NCBI RefSeq assembly: GCF_002213415.1
Contig: NZ_NJGU01000005.1
Span: 310,001-374,000 of the forward strand
DNA: 64,000 nt
Direction: 5' to 3'
Source of the DNA: Herbaspirillum robiniae
GTDB taxonomy: Bacteria; Pseudomonadota; Gammaproteobacteria; Burkholderiales; Burkholderiaceae_D
Part shown: one piece after another, positions 16,446 through 25,593 of the stretch
Layout of the letters: each line of letters begins with the position of its first letter
Position numbering within the stretch: the first letter of the stretch is position 1
The notes under the pieces: model-generated
What the model saw: only the letters and a program-made list of their open reading frames with translations
The model's database searches: none
Told to the model about the DNA's origin: nothing
Position numbers and translations under genes: made by a program

Positions 16446-18464
16446 ATGAAACCGCCCGCACCGACCTCCGCCCAGCCCACGCCCGCCTCGCTGCTGCTTG
16501 CGCCCAGCCGCAAGACCACCATGCGCTGGCTGATCCCGTTCCTGCTGGTGTTCCTGTTCATGGCCACGCTGATCTGGCTGCCGCGCCAGGCGCAGCAGAT
16601 GGAAGCCAGCGAGCGGCTGGAGCAGCTGATCGCCGATTCTCTGTGGGTGGAACAGGCGATCCGCTTCCAGCTGAGCCGCGACGACGAGAGCATGCGCATC
16701 ATCGGGCGCGAAATCATCAACTCGCACCTGCGCCAGGATCATTTCCGCAGCCGCCTGAACGCGCTCCTGCGCAACAACCGCGAGTTCTACCGCGTCACCT
16801 GGTTCGGCGCCGACGGCAAACCGATCGCCTCGACCGACGATTTCCCGATCACCCGCGACGACCTCTCCGAACCCTCGCGCATGACCGGCGAGCGTTCGCG
16901 CCAGCTGCGCCGCCCGCTTTACAGCCCGCCGGCCGTGCCGCCGGGCATCGCCGAACCGTCGCTGATGGACTATCACGTGCCGCTGTTTCGCGACAACCAT
17001 TACATCGGCAGCCTGGTGGCCAGCTATGCGGTGGCGCGCATCCTGAACGAGATGGTGCCGTGGTGGTTCGCCCAGGACAACGAGATCTCGCTCACCGACA
17101 CCGACGACAACGTGGTGGCGCGCCGCACCTCCGGCGGTCCCGGCCTGAACGTCTACACCCACCGGCGCGAGCTGGAGCTGCCGGGCCTGACGCTGGTGCT
17201 GCACACCAACAGCACCAAGAGCGCGCCCAAGCTGTTGCCCAACCTGCTGGTGGGCTCGGTGATGGTGCTGTCGCTGGGCTTGCTCTGGAGCCTGTGGGCG
17301 CTGTGGCGCGACATCAACCGCCGCACCAAGGCCGAAGGCGCGCTGTTGAACGAAGCCTCGTTCCGCGCCGCGATGGAAAACTCGCTGGTCACCGGCATGC
17401 GCGCGCGCGACCTGGAGGGGCGCATCACCTACGTCAACCCGGCCTTCTGCAAGATGGTCGGCATCCCGGCCGAGGAACTGGTGGGCAAGATCCCGCCCAT
17501 GCCCTACTGGGCGCCGGAGGCGATGGACGAATACCAGGAGCGCTTCTCCAACGTGCTGGCCGGGCGCGCCACGCCGCAGTACGAAACCATCTTCCAGCGC
17601 ATCGACGGCGAGCGTTTCCCGGTGCTGATCTTCGAATCGCCGCTGGTGGACCAGCACGGCAAGCAGACTGGCTGGATGGGCTCCATCCTCGACATCTCCG
17701 AGCGCAAGCGCGCCGAGGACCTGAACCGCACCCAGGAGGAAAAGCTGCAGGCCGGCGCCCGCCTGGCCAGCATGGGCGAGATCGCCTCGACCCTGGCGCA
17801 CGAACTGAACCAGCCGCTGGCGGCGATCTCCAGCTTCACCACCGGGGCGCTGAACATGATGCAGCAGGGCAGCGCCGACCCCAGGACCTTGCAGCCGGCG
17901 CTGGAAAAGATTCACGCCCAGGCCCAGCGCGCCGGCCATGTGATCCGCAGCGTGCACCAGTTCGTCAAAAAGCGCGAACCGGCGCGCCAGCGCCTGCAGG
18001 TGCGCCAGCTGATCGACAACGTGGCGCCGCTGGTGGAGCTGCAGGCGCAGCAGTTCTTCGTGGTGCTGCAGATCAGCGTGCAGGCCAACCTGCCGCCGGT
18101 GCTGGGCGACCAGGTGCTGCTGGAGCAGGTGATCCTGAACCTGACCCGCAACGGCATCCAGGCCATGGCCGGCGTGCCGTCGGCGCGCCGCATCCTGCGC
18201 ATCGTCGCCGAGCTGGACCGCGGACCGGGCACCTCGGAGTCGGTGCTGGTGTCGGTCATCGATCAGGGCCACGGCATTGCCGAGGACGTGGCGGCGCGCC
18301 TGTTCTCGCCGTTCTTCTCGACCAAGGCCGAGGGCATGGGCATGGGCCTGAACATCTGCCGCACCACCATCGAATTCCACGGCGGCACGCTGACATACAC
18401 CGATAACCCGGCTGGCGGTACAATCTTCCGGTTTTCGCTGCCCGCCCAGGGCGGGACCTATTAA
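16446..18464 (+). CDS. dctS: DctS-like sensor histidine kinase
   Basis: 672 residues. A first membrane helix (about 29-47), a large periplasmic sensor region, a second helix (about 268-286), a PAS domain (about 300-425), then a histidine kinase core. The phospho-accepting His is about residue 452 in TLAHELNQPLAAISS, and the ATPase domain keeps NLTRNGIQAM (N box), DQGHGIAED (G1) and GMGMGLNICR (G2). DctB lacks a PAS domain, so this matches DctS of Rhodobacter-type systems, which sense external C4-dicarboxylates. The ATG at 16446 follows a TACACT -10-like element at 16431. It pairs with the regulator 57 bases downstream and is divergent from dctPQM. Confidence 0.9.
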   Translation: MKPPAPTSAQPTPASLLLAPSRKTTMRWLIPFLLVFLFMATLIWLPRQAQQMEASERLEQLIADSLWVEQAIRFQLSRDDESMRIIGREIINSHLRQDHFRSRLNALLRNNREFYRVTWFGADGKPIASTDDFPITRDDLSEPSRMTGERSRQLRRPLYSPPAVPPGIAEPSLMDYHVPLFRDNHYIGSLVASYAVARILNEMVPWWFAQDNEISLTDTDDNVVARRTSGGPGLNVYTHRRELELPGLTLVLHTNSTKSAPKLLPNLLVGSVMVLSLGLLWSLWALWRDINRRTKAEGALLNEASFRAAMENSLVTGMRARDLEGRITYVNPAFCKMVGIPAEELVGKIPPMPYWAPEAMDEYQERFSNVLAGRATPQYETIFQRIDGERFPVLIFESPLVDQHGKQTGWMGSILDISERKRAEDLNRTQEEKLQAGARLASMGEIASTLAHELNQPLAAISSFTTGALNMMQQGSADPRTLQPALEKIHAQAQRAGHVIRSVHQFVKKREPARQRLQVRQLIDNVAPLVELQAQQFFVVLQISVQANLPPVLGDQVLLEQVILNLTRNGIQAMAGVPSARRILRIVAELDRGPGTSESVLVSVIDQGHGIAEDVAARLFSPFFSTKAEGMGMGLNICRTTIEFHGGTLTYTDNPAGGTIFRFSLPAQGGTY

Positions 18465-18521
18465 AAAATATCCGAGGAAGAGACTGACGGGTACGCGCCT
18501 GCCGCGCCCCGTTCCATACCG

Positions 18522-19112
18522 ATGCTGCACATAGTCGACGACGAAGAGATCATCCGCGACTCGCTGGCCTGGCTGGCGCGCTCGCGCAACATCGCCGCCA
18601 CCAGCTACGAAAGCGGCCAGGCGCTGCTGTCGGCGCTGGAGACGGCCGCCGGCTTCGACGCCGACGGCGAATGCATCCTGCTGGACGTGCGCATGCCGGG
18701 CCAGTCCGGCGTGGCGATGTTCAACGAGCTCAAGTCCAAGGGCCTGCTGCGGCGGCGTCCGGTGATCTTCCTCACCGGCCATGGCGATGTGCCGATGGCG
18801 GTGGACATGCTCAAGAACGGCGCCTTCGACTTCTTCGAAAAACCCTTCAACGACAACCAGCTGATGGACCGCGTGCTGCAGGCGCTGGAGAATTCGCGCG
18901 CCTCGGGCGCCGAAGATGCGGTGCAAAACCGCCTGGAGGCGCTGTCGGTGCGCGAGAAGGAAGTGCTGGACCTGATCCTGGCCGGCAAGATGAACAAGGT
19001 GATCGCCGACGAACTCGGCATCAGCATGCGCACCGTGGAAGTCCACCGCGCCCACATTTTCGACAAGATGAACGTCAAGACCGCGGTCGAGCTGGCGCGC
19101 CTGCTCAAGTAA
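18522..19112 (+). CDS. dctR: DctR-like FixJ-family response regulator
   Basis: 196 residues. The receiver domain has the acidic pair in VDDEEIIRDS, the phospho-acceptor Asp near residue 55 in LLDVRMPGQSG, Thr in FLTGHGD and Lys in FFEKPF. The C-terminal LuxR-type helix-turn-helix runs from LSVREKEVLDLILAGKMNK to TVEVHRAHIFDKMNVK. This is the FixJ/NarL architecture of DctR, not the sigma54-activator DctD, so it should act with the main sigma factor. It is probably phosphorylated by the kinase encoded just upstream and may control dctPQM. The AEC transporter gene starts three bases after its stop. Confidence 0.92.
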   Translation: MLHIVDDEEIIRDSLAWLARSRNIAATSYESGQALLSALETAAGFDADGECILLDVRMPGQSGVAMFNELKSKGLLRRRPVIFLTGHGDVPMAVDMLKNGAFDFFEKPFNDNQLMDRVLQALENSRASGAEDAVQNRLEALSVREKEVLDLILAGKMNKVIADELGISMRTVEVHRAHIFDKMNVKTAVELARLLK

Positions 19113-19115
19113 TCC

Positions 19116-20006
19116 GTGGACATCCTCAATCTCCTGCTGCCCGATTTCAGCCTGATCGCGCTGGGCGTGCTGGTCTATCGCATCAGCGGCTGGAGCGACG
19201 AATTCTGGGCCGGGCTGGAGAAACTGGTCTATTTCCTGCTGTTCCCCGCGCTGCTGTTCTACTCCACCGCGCGCCTCAAACTGGACCTCTCGGTCACCGG
19301 CGGGCTGGTGCAGACCGGCGTGCTGGCGCTGCTGTGCGGCATCGCGCTGACCTGGCTGGGCAAGACCTTCATCCGCGCCACGCCGATGACCTACGAGTCC
19401 GGCATGCAGACCGCCTACCGCTTCAACTCCTATATCGCGCTGGCGCTGGCCACGCGCATGGCGGGCGAAGAAGGCGCGGGCCTGATGGCGATCCTGCTGG
19501 GCTTTGGCGTGCCGCTGTGCAACGTCGCGGCGGTGCACGCGCTGGCGCCGAAGAACGGCAGCCTGCTGCGCGAGCTGGCGAAAAATCCCCTGCTGATCGC
19601 CACCGCGTCCGGCCTGGCCTTCTCGGCGGCGGGATGGCAGCTGCCTGAAGTCGCGGGCGTGGTGCTGTCGCGCCTGGGCGGCGCCTCGATCTCGCTGGGG
19701 CTGCTGATGGTGGGCGCCGGCCTGCGGCTGTCGGGCCTGAAGGAGAGCAAGCTGATGGTGGCCTGGCTGCTGGCGATCAAGCTGGTCGCGGTGCCGGCGG
19801 CGGCGTATGTCATCGGCCGCCATCTGCAGTTGCCACCGCTGCAGCTGCGCATCGTGGTGCTGTTCTGCTGCCTGCCCACCGCCTCCAGCTGCTACATCCT
19901 GGCTGCGCGCATGGGCGGCAACGGGCCGTTTACGGCCTTCCTGATTTCCTTCGGCACGCTGGTGTCGGCCCTGACCATTCCGTTCTGGCTGGCGCTGGTG
20001 CATTGA
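19116..20006 (+). CDS. AEC-family transporter
   Basis: 296 residues with about ten membrane segments. The auxin-efflux-carrier family includes bacterial malate/malonate carriers. Opening residues DILNLLLPDFSLIALGVLVY and the later LLMVGAGLRLSGLKES are family-typical. It starts at a GTG three bases after dctR, so it is most likely in the same operon. That makes an organic-acid substrate linked to the Dct system a reasonable inference. It converges on the acylase gene with 18 bases between the stops. Confidence 0.87.
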   Translation: MDILNLLLPDFSLIALGVLVYRISGWSDEFWAGLEKLVYFLLFPALLFYSTARLKLDLSVTGGLVQTGVLALLCGIALTWLGKTFIRATPMTYESGMQTAYRFNSYIALALATRMAGEEGAGLMAILLGFGVPLCNVAAVHALAPKNGSLLRELAKNPLLIATASGLAFSAAGWQLPEVAGVVLSRLGGASISLGLLMVGAGLRLSGLKESKLMVAWLLAIKLVAVPAAAYVIGRHLQLPPLQLRIVVLFCCLPTASSCYILAARMGGNGPFTAFLISFGTLVSALTIPFWLALVH

Positions 20007-20024
20007 CCGGCGCCAGCCCTTCCC

Positions 20025-22493
20025 TCACTTCGCCGGCTTGAGCACGATCCTGCGCTCGGTCACCTTCTCGATGGCCGCGCGCGAATACAGCAGCGGGAAG
20101 TACTCGCCCTTGAGCCACTTGTCCGCCAGGTCGCGGTAGTGCGGGCTGTCCGGGTCGCCGGACTGGCCCGGCGAATTGACCGCCCACGAATTGTCCCAGT
20201 TGCCCACGTCCACCACCACGCGGAACGACGGTCCGTTGGTCTGGCGGAAGTCGCTCACGCGATAGGTCGACTGGTTCGGCGAATAGGCGCCACCATGCTT
20301 GGGCAAGGGCCCCACGTTCAATTTCTTGCGCGTGGATTCGTCGACCACCTCGGCGAAGGGATGCGCCATCAGGTTGTGATGCAGCTTGCCCCACTGCCAT
20401 TGGGTGGCGTCGGCGCCTTGCAGCCTGACCATCTCGGCATAGGCCTGGCCCAGGCTGGACAGCAGCACCTGGTCGCGCCGGGCGCGCGCCTCGGCCTCGG
20501 TGGCGCCGAACGCCGGCACCGGGCTTTCCAGCGTGTCGAGCAGCACGGCCGTGTCGGGCGCCGCCATGGCATCGGCCGCGGCCTTGGACAACACCGCCTG
20601 CTTGAACGCCGTGCCGAGATGACGCGACAGCCACACCTCGTAGAGCGCCGGCTGCGCCGCGTCGCTGCGCTCCACATAGTCCCAGTTGCCCAGGATCTTC
20701 AGCGCCGCGGCGGTATCGGCGTCATCCGAGGAGAGCGGCTTGAGCAAGGCCGCCAGCCTGCGGGCGGGAATGGCGAGGTCGTCGTTCTGCAGCTTCATCG
20801 AGTCCTGCAGCGAGACCTTGGGCAGGCCGGCCAGCACTTCGCTGATGCGGGTAAAGCGCGAATTGTTGGTCCACTCGAAGCCCAGCTTGCGCTCCTGGTA
20901 CGGATAGTCGGCCGGGATGTTCATCTGGTTGGCCGAGGCGAACCAGCCCTGCTGCGGGTTGTAGGTCGACGGCAGCTGGTCGCCGCGCCAGAAGCCGGCC
21001 CATTCATAGCGGCCGTCGCCGGGCACCGGCAACAGGCCGTCCCAGTTGGGACGCTTGGGCGCGAGGCCGCCCGGCACCCAGCCGATGTTGCCCTTCACGT
21101 CGGCGTAGACCTGGTTCTCGGTGGGCGCGCCCCAGTTCAGCATCGAATGTTTGAAGCTCTTGAAGTCGCGCGCGCGCATGTAGTCGATGCTGCCGAAGTA
21201 AGGCGACATGCCCGGCTCCAGCCAGCCCGAGCGCACCGCGTAGGCGCGGTTCTTCTCGCGGTCCACATAGATCACCGGGCCGTGGCGGGTAAACGTCAGG
21301 TCGGCTACCGCCGGCGCGCCGTTCTTCACGCGCACGGGCTCGTGCAGCACGCGCATCGCCTCCCACTTGCCCTGGTACTTGTACTCATTGGGATTGGCCG
21401 GGTTGAGCTCGTAGACGTAGAGGTCTTCCTGGTCGATGTTGAAGATGGTCAGGCCGAAGGCGATGGTGCCGTTGTGGCCGATCGACACGCCCGGCAAGGC
21501 CGGTTCGCCGGCGCCGATCACGTCCAGCCCGGGCGCGCTGATGTGGGCGATGTAGCGCAGCGAAGGCGCCGAATAGGCGCGGTGCGGATCGTTGGCCATG
21601 ATGGCGCGGCCGGTGGCCGACCTCGACGGCGCCACCACCCAGTTGTTGCTGCCTTCCTGGGTTTCCTCCAGGTTGGCGGCAGGCTCGGCGCGCACCAGGC
21701 GGCCGTCGGCGTCGGCGGCCGAGGCGTTCAGGCTGGCCTTGGTCAGCCGCACGTCCTGGGTCGCCAGCGTGAACACCTTCAGCAGGTCCTTGGGCAGGCA
21801 GGGATCGAGCCCTTCGGGCATCTGCGCGGTCCATTTCGGCGTGAGGCCGAAGCGCACTTCATCGGATTTCAGGTCGGCGGCGCAGGCCACCTTGGCGCGC
21901 GCGACCTCGCTCAACAGGTTGCGCGTCAGGCCGTGACTGCGGATGCGCACCACATCTTCGGCCTGCCACTTGGCCGGCAGGTAGCCGAGCTGGCGGAACT
22001 CCCAGGGCAGCTGCTCCTGGTGCAGCGAGACGTAGTCGATATAGGCGTTGATGCCCTCGACGAAGGCCTGCGCCACCTGCTCCGCCCCCTTGCCGTAGGA
22101 ATTCCACTCGCGCCGCATGTCGCCGCGGTAGAGGAACAGCCGGGTAGCCTTGTCCTGCGCCAGGTAGGCCGGACCGAACACTTCCGCGAGCTGGCCCAGC
22201 CCGCGGCGGCGCCACAGGTCGATCTGGAACAGGCGGTCGCGCGCGGCGTTGAAGCCCTGCATGAAGAAGGCGTCGCGCTGGCTGCCGGCGAAGATGTGCG
22301 GCACGCCCCAGCGGTCGACCAGGATCTCGGCGCGCTTTTGCAGGCCGGGGATGGCGATGGTCTCGTTGCTGGCGGTGGGGGGAAGCCTGAATGCCTGCGC
22401 GTCGCGGGCGTGGGCTGCGGGGATGAGGGCGAGATGAATGGAACAGCCCAGGGCGGCGGCGATGATGCCCGCCTGGTGTTTCAATATTGGCAT
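20025..22493 (-). CDS. penicillin acylase family Ntn-hydrolase (possible AHL acylase)
   Basis: 822 residues, as in the PvdQ/QuiP/penicillin G acylase family. A signal peptide (about 1-29, ending AAHA) sends the precursor to the periplasm. There it would cut itself into small and large chains between Gly281 and Ser282 in EGSNNWVVAPS, leaving Ser as the N-terminal nucleophile. Alpha-chain residues ILVDRWGVPHIFA and beta-chain segments SIGHNGTIAFGLT and NQMNIPADYPY also match. Substrates in the family range from N-acyl-homoserine lactones to penicillins and cyclic lipopeptides. The neighbours do not decide which, and no quorum-sensing genes are in the window. Confidence 0.88.
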   Translation of the reverse strand: MPILKHQAGIIAAALGCSIHLALIPAAHARDAQAFRLPPTASNETIAIPGLQKRAEILVDRWGVPHIFAGSQRDAFFMQGFNAARDRLFQIDLWRRRGLGQLAEVFGPAYLAQDKATRLFLYRGDMRREWNSYGKGAEQVAQAFVEGINAYIDYVSLHQEQLPWEFRQLGYLPAKWQAEDVVRIRSHGLTRNLLSEVARAKVACAADLKSDEVRFGLTPKWTAQMPEGLDPCLPKDLLKVFTLATQDVRLTKASLNASAADADGRLVRAEPAANLEETQEGSNNWVVAPSRSATGRAIMANDPHRAYSAPSLRYIAHISAPGLDVIGAGEPALPGVSIGHNGTIAFGLTIFNIDQEDLYVYELNPANPNEYKYQGKWEAMRVLHEPVRVKNGAPAVADLTFTRHGPVIYVDREKNRAYAVRSGWLEPGMSPYFGSIDYMRARDFKSFKHSMLNWGAPTENQVYADVKGNIGWVPGGLAPKRPNWDGLLPVPGDGRYEWAGFWRGDQLPSTYNPQQGWFASANQMNIPADYPYQERKLGFEWTNNSRFTRISEVLAGLPKVSLQDSMKLQNDDLAIPARRLAALLKPLSSDDADTAAALKILGNWDYVERSDAAQPALYEVWLSRHLGTAFKQAVLSKAAADAMAAPDTAVLLDTLESPVPAFGATEAEARARRDQVLLSSLGQAYAEMVRLQGADATQWQWGKLHHNLMAHPFAEVVDESTRKKLNVGPLPKHGGAYSPNQSTYRVSDFRQTNGPSFRVVVDVGNWDNSWAVNSPGQSGDPDSPHYRDLADKWLKGEYFPLLYSRAAIEKVTERRIVLKPAK

Positions 22494-22525
22494 CTGTGGT
22501 CTCCATGTTTCTTTTTATGGGAGAC

Positions 22526-23638
22526 CTACTTTACTCCATGCTTCTCCAGCGCCCAAGCCACGTGTTCGCGCACTAGCGCCGACGGATGAGCCTGGCGCGC
22601 GCGCAATGCCGCGACCATGCCGGCGTCGCCGCGATGCGCCTGCGACTGCGCGGCGTTGCCCAGGCCCACCGCCAGGTTGCGCAGCCAGCGCTCGTGGCCG
22701 ATGCGGCGGATCGCGCTACCCTCGGTGTTGGTCAGGAACTCCTCCTCGCTCCAGCCGAACAGCCTCACCAGGCTGGAATCATCCAGGCCGTTGCGCACGT
22801 CGAAGTCGGCCAGGGCGGCGCGCTGCGCGAACTTGTTCCACGGGCAGTAGAGCTGGCAATCGTCGCAGCCGTAGATGCGGTTGCCGATCAGCGGGCGCAG
22901 CTCCTCGGGGATGCTGCCTTTCAGTTCGATGGTGAGATAGGAGATGCAGCGCCGCGCGTCGAGCTCGTAGGGCGCCACGATGGCCTGGGTCGGGCAGACG
23001 TCGATGCAGGAGCGGCACTGGCCGCAATGCGGCGTGACCGGCTCGTCCACCGGCAGCGGCAGGTCGGTCAGCATCTCGCCGAGGAAGAACATGGAACCGG
23101 CTTCGCGATGCAGCAGCAGCGTGTGCTTGCCCTTCCAGCCCAGGCCGGCCTTCTCGGCCAGCGCCACTTCCATCACCGGCGCCGAGTCGGTGAAGACGCG
23201 GTAACCGAAGGCGCCGATCTGCCCCTCGATGCGGATGGCCAGCTGCTGCAGCCGCGAGCGCAAGACCTTGTGATAGTCGCGGCCGCGGGCGTAGACCGAC
23301 ACCTGAGCCGCCGCCGGGTCGGCGCTGCGGGCTTCTTCGCGGGCGCGCCAGTCGGCCTGCTGGCCGTCCCCGGGCGCCGGCAGGTAGGGCATGCGCACGC
23401 TGACCACGCGCACCGTGCCCGGCACCAGTTCGGCCGGGCGCGCGCGCTTCATGCCGTGGCTTGCCATATAATCCATCTCGCCGTGATACCCCTTGTCCAG
23501 CCAGGCCTGGAAACCGGCCTCGCGATGCGACAGGTCGACATCGGCGATGCGCACCTCGGCGAAGCCCAGGTCTTTTCCCCAGGCCTTGATGGCGGCGGCG
23601 AGTGCAGACAGATCAACGGGATCGACGGAAGCGGTCAT
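22526..23638 (-). CDS. queG: QueG, epoxyqueuosine reductase
   Basis: 370 residues. QueG is the cobalamin- and iron-sulfur-dependent enzyme that performs the last step of queuosine synthesis in tRNA anticodons. The two 4Fe-4S motifs are intact: CGQCRSCIDVCPTQAI and CDDCQLYCPWNK, with an extra Cys in RRCISYL. A HEAT-like C-terminal region (HERWLRNLAVGLGN) binds tRNA. The catalytic Asp loop lies in RVFTDSAPVMEVALAEKAG. The frame is open far upstream, but ATG at 23638 fits the family start. It is divergent from tsaE with 30 bases between their starts. Confidence 0.95.
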   Translation of the reverse strand: MTASVDPVDLSALAAAIKAWGKDLGFAEVRIADVDLSHREAGFQAWLDKGYHGEMDYMASHGMKRARPAELVPGTVRVVSVRMPYLPAPGDGQQADWRAREEARSADPAAAQVSVYARGRDYHKVLRSRLQQLAIRIEGQIGAFGYRVFTDSAPVMEVALAEKAGLGWKGKHTLLLHREAGSMFFLGEMLTDLPLPVDEPVTPHCGQCRSCIDVCPTQAIVAPYELDARRCISYLTIELKGSIPEELRPLIGNRIYGCDDCQLYCPWNKFAQRAALADFDVRNGLDDSSLVRLFGWSEEEFLTNTEGSAIRRIGHERWLRNLAVGLGNAAQSQAHRGDAGMVAALRARQAHPSALVREHVAWALEKHGVK

Positions 23639-23668
23639 GAACCAGAAAACGGAATCGGAAATCAAGTA

Positions 23669-24160
23669 GTGAGCAAGCAGAGTCTTCACCTCCACCTGCC
23701 CGACGAGGCGGCCACCGCCAGGCTTGGCGCCGACCTGGCGCAGGTGCTGACGCCGGGTCTGGCGGTCTACCTGCACGGCGACCTGGGCGCCGGCAAGACC
23801 GCGTTGACGCGCGCCTTGCTGCATGCGGCCGGCCACCAGGGGCGGGTCAAGAGCCCGACCTATACGCTGGCCGAACCCTATGAAGTGAAAATCGCAGACC
23901 GCATGGTAACAGTCATCCACTTCGACCTGTACCGGATGGCCGGGCCGGAGGAGTTCCTGGATGCGGGATTTCGCGAACATTTCAACGAAAACACCGTCTG
24001 TATCGTCGAATGGCCTGAAAAGGGCAACCCGGTGTTGCCGCCGCCGGACATTCACGTCAGCCTGATGCTTGCACAGCACGGGCGTGATGTAGAATTACGT
24101 GCGTTGTCTGACAAGGGTCATCAATGCCTCGCTCGACTGAAATTCGCTCCGAACCTGTAA
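23669..24160 (+). CDS. tsaE: TsaE, ATPase of the t6A37 tRNA modification complex
   Basis: 163 residues. TsaE is the small P-loop ATPase that drives cycling of the TsaBD complex during t6A synthesis. Walker A is GDLGAGKTALTRAL (about residues 34-47), followed by VKSPTYTLAEPYE, HFDLYRM and CIVEWPEKG, all family hallmarks. The start is taken as the GTG at 23669, since no ATG is near. Its last 37 bases overlap the start of the amidase gene in another frame, the common tsaE-amiC arrangement in proteobacteria. Confidence 0.94.
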   Translation: MSKQSLHLHLPDEAATARLGADLAQVLTPGLAVYLHGDLGAGKTALTRALLHAAGHQGRVKSPTYTLAEPYEVKIADRMVTVIHFDLYRMAGPEEFLDAGFREHFNENTVCIVEWPEKGNPVLPPPDIHVSLMLAQHGRDVELRALSDKGHQCLARLKFAPNL

Positions 24161-25488
24161 AGTCCAAAAGCCGCCGCACCATCCTCAAAGCAGGCGGCGC
24201 CCTCTTCGTCTCCGTCGTCACTCCCCTGCCCGCCTGCGCCTCGCAGATCCTGGCGGTGCGCGTGTGGCCGTCCGAGGACTACACCCGCGTCACGCTGGAA
24301 AACGACAGCGACCTCAAGGTCACCCACTTCGTGGTGAAGGACCCGGAGCGCCTGGTGGTGGACATCGAAGGCATCGACCTCAATAGCACCTTGAAGGACC
24401 TGGTCGCCAAGATCCAGCCCAACGACCCGTACATCCGGCAGGTGCGCGTGGGCCAGAACCGCCCGAGCGTGGTGCGCCTGGTGTTCGACCTGAAGGACGA
24501 GATCAAGCCGCAGGTCTTCACGCTGGCCCCGGTGGGCGAGTACAAATACCGTTTCGTGATCGACCTGTACCCGGCCAATCCGCCGGATCCGATCGCCGCG
24601 CTGATCCAGAAGGGCGACTGGATGAAGGAAATGCCCAAGGACCCGGCCCAGGCGCAGGCCCAGCCGCAAGCGCCGGCCAAACCCGACCCGGCGCCGCTGG
24701 CCGAAGCCAGGCCGCCGGTGGAGGACAAGCCGGAAAAGAATCCCAAGGTGGCCCAGGACGAGCCGCGCCTGCAGCTGACGCGCATGATCACCATCGCGCT
24801 CGACCCCGGCCACGGCGGCGAGGACCCCGGCGCCACCGGCGCGCGCGGCAACCGCGAGAAGGACGTGGTGCTGTCCATCGCCAAGCGCTTGAAGCGCAAG
24901 ATCGAGCAGTATCCCAACATGCGCGTGATGCTGACCCGCGACGCCGACTTCTTCGTGCCGCTGGGCCAGCGCGTGGTCAAGGCGCGCAAGGTGCAGGCCG
25001 ACCTGTTCGTGTCGATCCACGCCGACGCCTTCGTGCAGCCCACCGCGCGCGGCTCCTCGGTGTTCGCACTGTCGGAGAAGGGCGCCAGCTCGACGGCGGC
25101 GCGCTGGCTGGCCAACAAGGAAAACTCGGCCGACCTGATCGGCGGCGTCAACATCAAGACCCACGACCGCCAGCTGGCCAGCGTGCTGCTGGACCTGTCG
25201 ACCACGGCGCAGATCAACGACAGCCTGCGCGTGGGCAATGCGGTGTTGAAGGAGATCGGCGGCATCAACAAGCTGCACAAGGGCGCGGTGGAACAGGCCG
25301 GCTTCGCCGTGCTCAAGGCGCCGGACATCCCCAGCATCCTGATCGAGACCGCTTTCATCTCCAACCCGGAAGAAGAAGCCAAGCTGACCGACGACCATTA
25401 CCAGGACCAGATGGCCGACGCGATCCTGACCGGCATCCGCAAGTACTTCGCCAAGAACCCGCCGCTGGCCAAGAACAAGCTGACCTGA
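24124..25488 (+). CDS. amiC: Tat-exported N-acetylmuramoyl-L-alanine amidase (AmiC-like)
   Basis: 454 residues. The N-terminus carries a twin-arginine signal (SRRTILK, Arg17-Arg18) and a likely cleavage after ACA. An AMIN domain (about 42-140) targets the septal ring or peptidoglycan, a Pro/Ala-rich linker follows (about 170-215), then the zinc-dependent amidase_3 domain. Its ligands are visible: His in LDPGHGGEDPG, Glu in NREKDVVL, His in VSIHADAF, and catalytic Glu in ILIETAFISN. It splits the amide bond between MurNAc and the stem peptide during daughter-cell separation. It is translationally overlapped with tsaE. Confidence 0.95.
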   Translation: MPRSTEIRSEPVKSKSRRTILKAGGALFVSVVTPLPACASQILAVRVWPSEDYTRVTLENDSDLKVTHFVVKDPERLVVDIEGIDLNSTLKDLVAKIQPNDPYIRQVRVGQNRPSVVRLVFDLKDEIKPQVFTLAPVGEYKYRFVIDLYPANPPDPIAALIQKGDWMKEMPKDPAQAQAQPQAPAKPDPAPLAEARPPVEDKPEKNPKVAQDEPRLQLTRMITIALDPGHGGEDPGATGARGNREKDVVLSIAKRLKRKIEQYPNMRVMLTRDADFFVPLGQRVVKARKVQADLFVSIHADAFVQPTARGSSVFALSEKGASSTAARWLANKENSADLIGGVNIKTHDRQLASVLLDLSTTAQINDSLRVGNAVLKEIGGINKLHKGAVEQAGFAVLKAPDIPSILIETAFISNPEEEAKLTDDHYQDQMADAILTGIRKYFAKNPPLAKNKLT

Positions 25489-25526
25489 TTCACGCTACCC
25501 GGGGCCCGATCTTCGCGCCCCAAATC

Positions 25527-25564
25527 AAAAGCCCCGGCCTGCATCGCAGCGCCGGGGCTTTTTG
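25527..25564. terminator. intrinsic terminator between the amidase and dedA
   Basis: A 12-bp stem AAAAGCCCCGGC / GCCGGGGCTTTT with a 12-base loop and a T-rich tail on the plus strand. The complementary A-run on the other side lets it serve the convergent dedA as well. Confidence 0.85.
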
Positions 25565-25593
25565 TTGTTCTTACGGGTCAGATCAGGTCGAAC

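Noticed and set aside
16269-20003. Very long minus-strand open frame (over 1,200 codons) opposite dctS, dctR and the AEC gene
   Set aside because: Composition is His/Gln/Arg/Ala repeats without domains, the usual shadow of GC-rich coding DNA. The plus-strand genes have clear motifs.
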